This document shows, piece after piece, positions 60,270 to 64,000 of a stretch of DNA of 64,000 nt. The notes beneath the pieces were generated by a model. It made no database searches. It was not told the origin of the DNA and saw only the letters and a list, made by a program, of their open reading frames with translations. The position numbers and the translations under genes are program-made. Each line of letters opens with the position of its first letter. The stretch's first letter is position 1. The DNA is from DASUPK01 sp963804595 (GTDB taxonomy: Bacteria > Actinomycetota > Thermoleophilia > Solirubrobacterales > 70-9). The stretch lies in NCBI GenBank assembly GCA_963804595.1, contig CAWDQZ010000023.1, forward strand, positions 16,127-80,126. The letters run 5' to 3'.

Positions 60270-60787
60270 CAGGAGTCGCTCTCCAGTCTGTGTCTGCCGG
60301 CGAGGACAACGGCGCCAACTGCCGCGACGAGAAGGAGGAGCGAGGCGGCCTCGAAGGCGATCAGGAAGCGCTCCAGCAGCAGCTTGCCGATCGCCGAGGG
60401 AGACCCGAAGCCGAGGTCGACAGTCGGGCCGCCGGTGTCGATCGCCTGCAGGCTCGAGCCGGTGATCGCGATCGCCAGCTCGACGAAGAGCGCGATGCCG
60501 AGCAGCGGCGCGATGAAGCGCTGACCCGGGATCGGCTCCCAGAGCGGCTCATCGACGTTGCCCACGTAGGCGGCGACGAAGACGTAGAGGACCATCACGG
60601 CCCCGGCGTAGACGACGATCTGAGCGGCGGCGATGAACTCGCCCTGCAGCAGCAGGAAGAGCCCGGCGAGCGAGATCAGGTGGACGATCAGGGCGAGGAC
60701 GCTGTAGAAGGCATTCCGGAGGGCGATCACCGCGATCGCACCGCCCAGCGCCCCGATCGCTCCCGCGAAGAAGGCGACCTCCTTCAC
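60269..60787 (-). CDS. nuoJ: NADH-quinone oxidoreductase subunit J
   Basis: 172 residues, about five helices. HLISLAGLFLLLQGEFIAAAQIVVYAGAVMVLYVFV is the diagnostic region, including the pi-bulge-type third helix. It sits in the Q-module/proton channel junction of complex I. ATG start, 18 bases after the intervening NTF2-like gene. Confidence 0.95.
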   Translation of the reverse strand: MKEVAFFAGAIGALGGAIAVIALRNAFYSVLALIVHLISLAGLFLLLQGEFIAAAQIVVYAGAVMVLYVFVAAYVGNVDEPLWEPIPGQRFIAPLLGIALFVELAIAITGSSLQAIDTGGPTVDLGFGSPSAIGKLLLERFLIAFEAASLLLLVAAVGAVVLAGRHRLESDS

Positions 60788-60805
60788 GCGTTTCCTCCGC
60801 GGCCG

Positions 60806-61207
60806 CTACTCGGAGAGCCCGACCGCCTCGAGCGCCTCCTCCTTGCTCTGGTAGAGGCGAACGGAGACCGGAGATCTGTCTCGGAAGGTCCACACCTGTG
60901 CACCCTGAGCCGTGACCTCGGCGCCACTGCCCTTGCCCCTCGCGCGCACGCCCCCCACGCGGACGACCTGGTCACCCGCGTCGATGATCTCCGTCTCGAA
61001 GTACTCCATCTCGGACCAGGCTTCAGTGGTTCTCGCGAAGCGCTCCTTGACGGCCTCGCGGCCGCGGTAGATCCCGCTCTCCGGGGCTTCCGAGCCTGAC
61101 CAATCCGCCACGAAGTCATCGGGCGCGTACTTGAACGCCTCATCGAGATCCCCGCGGTTGACGGCGTCCCAGATGGCGCGGACGATGGCGATGTTCTCCT
61201 CGGACAC
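60806..61207 (-). CDS. NTF2-fold protein inserted in the nuo operon
   Basis: 133 residues. SEENIAIVRAIWDAVNRGDLDEAFKY and SGIYRGREAVKERFARTTEAWSEMEYF are typical of SnoaL-like_2 proteins. It lies on the same strand between nuoI and nuoJ with gaps of 15 and 18 bases, where other organisms have none. GTG start. No signal or membrane segment. Its relation to complex I is unknown; it may simply be a lineage-specific insertion. Confidence 0.85.
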   Translation of the reverse strand: MSEENIAIVRAIWDAVNRGDLDEAFKYAPDDFVADWSGSEAPESGIYRGREAVKERFARTTEAWSEMEYFETEIIDAGDQVVRVGGVRARGKGSGAEVTAQGAQVWTFRDRSPVSVRLYQSKEEALEAVGLSE

Positions 61208-61222
61208 GGTGGGGCTGTCATA

Positions 61223-61801
61223 TCACTCACCCTCACGTCGGAGGGGCGTCCGGTCGATCGGCTCGGCCAGCAGCATCTCCTTGGTGAAGATCAGGTTTGA
61301 GCGGTTGTAGTCGGACAGCTCGTAGTCGTGGCCCATCGTGATCGCGTCGAACGGGCAGGCGACCTCGCAGTAGCCGCAGAAGATGCAGCGGGAGAGGTTG
61401 ATCTCGTAGACCTCGGCATAGCGCTCGCCGGCCGAGACACGGTGCGCGGGGTCGTTCTCGGCGGCCACCACGCGGATGCAGTCGGCCGGGCAGGCGGCCG
61501 CGCAGAGCGAGCAGCCGACGCACTTCTCCAGGCCGCTGTCCTCGAAGCGATGCAGCTTGTGGCGGCCGCGGAAGCGTGGGTAGACCGGCGTCTTCTCCTC
61601 GGGATACTGGATCGTCACCGGGCCCTCGAGCAGGCGACCGAACGTCGTGCGCAGGCCGCGGAGCGTCTCGCCGAAGGCCCGGTAGGCGCCGCCGACGCCG
61701 CCCGGCTTGGGCCCGCGCTGCACGGAGATCACGTCGCTCTCCCCCTCCAGGTAGGGGAACTCGGTCCAGTCGGTCTTCTCCGTGTTGAGCTTCGCCTCCA
61801 T
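61223..61801 (-). CDS. nuoI: NADH-quinone oxidoreductase subunit I
   Basis: 192 residues, two [4Fe-4S] clusters (N6a/N6b) bound by CVGCSLCAAACP and CIFCGYCEVACP. Starts with a 60-residue N-terminal extension containing ETLRGLRTTFGRLLEGPVTI, common in actinobacterial NuoI. ATG overlaps the nuoH stop by one base (TGATG). Electron transfer from NuoG to the quinone site. Confidence 0.97.
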   Translation of the reverse strand: MEAKLNTEKTDWTEFPYLEGESDVISVQRGPKPGGVGGAYRAFGETLRGLRTTFGRLLEGPVTIQYPEEKTPVYPRFRGRHKLHRFEDSGLEKCVGCSLCAAACPADCIRVVAAENDPAHRVSAGERYAEVYEINLSRCIFCGYCEVACPFDAITMGHDYELSDYNRSNLIFTKEMLLAEPIDRTPLRREGE

Positions 61802-62802
61802 CAGCTCACCGTCACGATCACCGCGGTGACCAGGATGTTCAGCGTCGCCAGCGGCAGCATCACCTTCCAGCCCAGCGACATCAGCTGGTCGTAGCGCAGC
61901 CGCGGCAGCGTGGCACGGACCCAGATGAAGAAGCAGACGAGCGTGAGCGTCTTCACCACCATCCAGACCGGGTCCAGCCAGCCGGGGCCCGGGCCCATCC
62001 AGCCGCCGAGGAAGAAGGTGACGGCGATCCCCGAGACGACGAACATCTCGAGGTACTCGGCGAGCAGGTAGGAGCCGAAGCGCATGCCGCCGTACTCGGT
62101 CATGTAGCCCTGGACCAGCTCGGCGTCGGCCTCCGGCAGGTCGAAGGGCGCCCGGTTGGTCTCGGCGAACCCCGCGATCATGAAGATCAGGAAGCCGACG
62201 ATCTGCGGGACGATGTTCCAGATCGGGCCCTGGCCGTCGACGATGGTGGTCAGCGACAGCGAGCCGGTCATCAGGACCACACCCAGCAGGGCCAGGCCCA
62301 TCGAGACCTCGTAGGAGATCAGCTGTGCGGCGGAGCGCATCGCGCCGAGAAAGCTGTACTTCGAGCCCGAGGCCCAGCCTGCGAGCAGCAGCCCGTAGAA
62401 CGAGATCGAGCTGAAGGCGAAGAAGTAGAGGACGCCGATCGAGACGTCGATCCCGTAGAGCCCGATGCCGTCCTGGACATTGCCGAACGGCAGGATCGCC
62501 AGCGTGATGATCCCCGAGAAGATCACGATGGCCGGGGCGATCGCGTAGAGGAAGGGGATGGCCGCGTCCGGCCGGAACATCTCTTTGCCGGCGAGCTTGA
62601 CGATGTCGGCCAGCGGCTGGACGAGACCGACCGGGCCCACGCGGTTCGGGCCGTAGCGGTTCTGGAAGCGGCCGATCAGCTTCCGCTCGACGACTGTCAG
62701 CACCGGGACGATCAGGAAGACGCCGAGGAAGATGATGAGCGACTTGACGACCATCACCCAGGTCGCCTCCACGTAGTTGACGTCCGCCAGCGGCAGGCTC
62801 AC
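61801..62802 (-). CDS. nuoH: NADH-quinone oxidoreductase subunit H
   Basis: 333 residues, eight helices, quinone-site subunit. Markers: ERKLIGRFQNRYGPNRVGP, GLVQPLADIVKLAGKE and FAETNRAPFDLPEADAELV. ATG overlaps the nuoG stop by 4 bases. Complete. Confidence 0.97.
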   Translation of the reverse strand: MSLPLADVNYVEATWVMVVKSLIIFLGVFLIVPVLTVVERKLIGRFQNRYGPNRVGPVGLVQPLADIVKLAGKEMFRPDAAIPFLYAIAPAIVIFSGIITLAILPFGNVQDGIGLYGIDVSIGVLYFFAFSSISFYGLLLAGWASGSKYSFLGAMRSAAQLISYEVSMGLALLGVVLMTGSLSLTTIVDGQGPIWNIVPQIVGFLIFMIAGFAETNRAPFDLPEADAELVQGYMTEYGGMRFGSYLLAEYLEMFVVSGIAVTFFLGGWMGPGPGWLDPVWMVVKTLTLVCFFIWVRATLPRLRYDQLMSLGWKVMLPLATLNILVTAVIVTVS

Positions 62803-64000
62803 CGCTTCACCACCTCGATCCGCGGTGGGAGCCCGTTGGTGAGAAGGTTGCCGTTGAACTCGTCGGTCCCCTCGATCAGGAAGGCGGCGCCCTCGCGCAT
62901 CCGCTCGCGGATCGCGACCGTCGCGTCGAGGCTGTGGCCGTTGACCGAGACCGTCACCTCGTCGCCGGGCGCGAGCTGGAGGGAATCGGCGTCCTTGGCC
63001 GCCAGCTCGAGCTTCTGCTTCGGCATCAGGAAGCGCAGCGCCGGATTCCGCTTGGTGACGTCCGACGCCCAGAGGTCGCGGTGGGTGCCGAGCAACAGCC
63101 CTTCGCCGTCACCCTCGCGGTGCGGCGCGGCGACGTCGTGGCGCCCCGCGGCGACCGGGGTCCACGCCTGCCCGGGTGCGCGATCGCCCCACCTCACGCC
63201 CGTGCCGCCGATCTCCTCGTAGGTGAGACCGGCGTAGAAGGGGACCTCTTCGACCACCGCGTCGAAGACGTCCGCCGGCGCCTCGGCGTCGAGGCCGGCG
63301 CCGAGCTCGGTGGCGACCGCGTCGAGAAAGCGCCAGCCGGGGATCATGCCGTCGGGGAGGGGGACGTTTCGGCGCAGACGCTGGAGCCTGCCCTCCGGAT
63401 GGGTGACGGTGCCCTCCTTCTCCGCCCAGGTCTCGGCCGGGATCACCAGGTCGGCGAGCCTGGTCGACTCGTTCTCGAAGCCGGAGATCGAGACGACGGT
63501 GGACCCCGCCAGTGCCTTGCGCCAGCCCTCGGAGTCGGGGTAGGTCCGAACCGGGTCCGCGTCGGCGAGCAGGACGAAGCCGAGGCCATCGGACAGCAGG
63601 CCCTCCTTGATCTCGGTGCTGCCGCGCCCCCCGTCGATGGGCACCAGCCCGGGCTTGGTGGCCGGCAGGCAGCCGACCTCGCGGAGGCCGCGCGTGTTCG
63701 ACTCCTCGGGGACCTCGAGCAGGCCCGGACCGATGCGCTTGTGCATGTCGAGCGCGTGCATGCAGGCGTGCAGCGCGTCGACCGCCTCGGGGTCGCGCCA
63801 GAGTCGCTCGCCCCAGATGATGACCTGGTCGGGGGCGTTTCGCAGGGTCTCCGCTACCGCGGCGGCCTCGTCCTCGAACGGACCGTCCGCGTCGTACCCG
63901 TCGGCGTCGAGGGCGCCGGCCAGGGCGCGAAGGAACGAGGCCGCGTCCCCCGGGGCGTAGCGGACCGCCTCCTGGGCGCCCCCGTCGAGGGCGGTCGGAT
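62799..64000 (-). CDS. nuoG: NADH-quinone oxidoreductase subunit G, C-terminal part (cut by the window edge)
   Basis: About 400 residues of the molybdopterin-oxidoreductase-like C-terminal domain, open to the right edge. Recognisable: DQVIIWGERLW, LLADADPVRTYPDSEGW, STVVSISGFENESTRLADLVIPAETWAEKEGTV and a final beta-barrel (LAPGDEVTVSVNGHSLDA). The N-terminal iron-sulfur domains lie outside the window. First gene of the visible part of the operon, stop overlaps nuoH start. Confidence 0.93.
   Translation of the reverse strand, partial: PTALDGGAQEAVRYAPGDAASFLRALAGALDADGYDADGPFEDEAAAVAETLRNAPDQVIIWGERLWRDPEAVDALHACMHALDMHKRIGPGLLEVPEESNTRGLREVGCLPATKPGLVPIDGGRGSTEIKEGLLSDGLGFVLLADADPVRTYPDSEGWRKALAGSTVVSISGFENESTRLADLVIPAETWAEKEGTVTHPEGRLQRLRRNVPLPDGMIPGWRFLDAVATELGAGLDAEAPADVFDAVVEEVPFYAGLTYEEIGGTGVRWGDRAPGQAWTPVAAGRHDVAAPHREGDGEGLLLGTHRDLWASDVTKRNPALRFLMPKQKLELAAKDADSLQLAPGDEVTVSVNGHSLDATVAIRERMREGAAFLIEGTDEFNGNLLTNGLPPRIEVVKR

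Overview
This is a very GC-rich window with almost no non-coding space: no gene-free stretch exceeds about 300 bases, and many neighbouring genes overlap by 1, 4 or about 10 bases. The content points to an aerobic, menaquinone-using actinobacterium, and my best guess is Thermoleophilia (Solirubrobacterales-like). It has an actinobacterial-style 2-oxoglutarate dehydrogenase with E2 and E1 catalytic parts on one polypeptide, an F420-type luciferase-like oxidoreductase, a paired two-subunit acyl-CoA dehydrogenase, a decaprenyl-phosphate phosphoribosyltransferase, several small NTF2/SnoaL-like proteins, and frequent GTG/TTG starts. The taxonomic call is inference; no rRNA or other marker gene is present.

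Layout. 130-4497 (minus): a lipoyl(x2)-E2-E1 2-oxoglutarate dehydrogenase polypeptide, broken by two single-base frameshifts. 4934-9637 (plus): fatty acyl-CoA reductase, alkyl-DHAP synthase-like flavoprotein and a UbiA-family phosphoribosyltransferase, which look like an ether-lipid/envelope-lipid operon. 9612-14731: a divergent MmyB-type regulator/SnoaL pair, a two-subunit acyl-CoA dehydrogenase behind a perfect inverted repeat, and a luciferase-like oxidoreductase. 15106-24579: citrate synthase, a MenG-like methyltransferase with a UbiA-like membrane protein, a DsbA-like protein, a PfkB kinase, quinone oxidoreductase, a DEAD-box helicase, and a two-component pair. 24634-31358: a transporter, then a HAD hydrolase, an APH-type phosphotransferase and an ACAD11-type dehydrogenase, the three modules that are fused in animal ACAD10. 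Between the latter two lie a MarR-controlled MFS exporter and a metallo-hydrolase. 31382-38852: reductase/isomerase pair, sulfotransferase, haloalkane dehalogenase, a frameshifted DUF2804-like gene, membrane proteins and a second MFS exporter.

39110-44088 looks accessory. It holds a membrane-anchored XRE protein, a secreted protein and a three-gene ATP-grasp/flavoprotein/methyltransferase operon, and it ends at a 30-bp tRNA 3'-end remnant that looks like an old integration site. 44237-54801 holds mostly small housekeeping or hypothetical genes, an LPxTG-type anchored cupredoxin, and a tandem ThyX-like protein whose signature motif is divided between its two halves. 54921-64000 (minus) is the respiratory complex I operon in the order nuoG-H-I-[NTF2-like gene]-J-K-L-M-N, with nuoG cut by the window edge.

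The window joins central carbon metabolism (citrate synthase, 2-oxoglutarate dehydrogenase), respiration (complex I and a likely menaquinone methyltransferase) and fatty-acid/hydroxy-acid catabolism. Three conserved reading frames are broken by single-base indels in GC-rich sequence, so some of these breaks may be sequencing or assembly errors and not biology.
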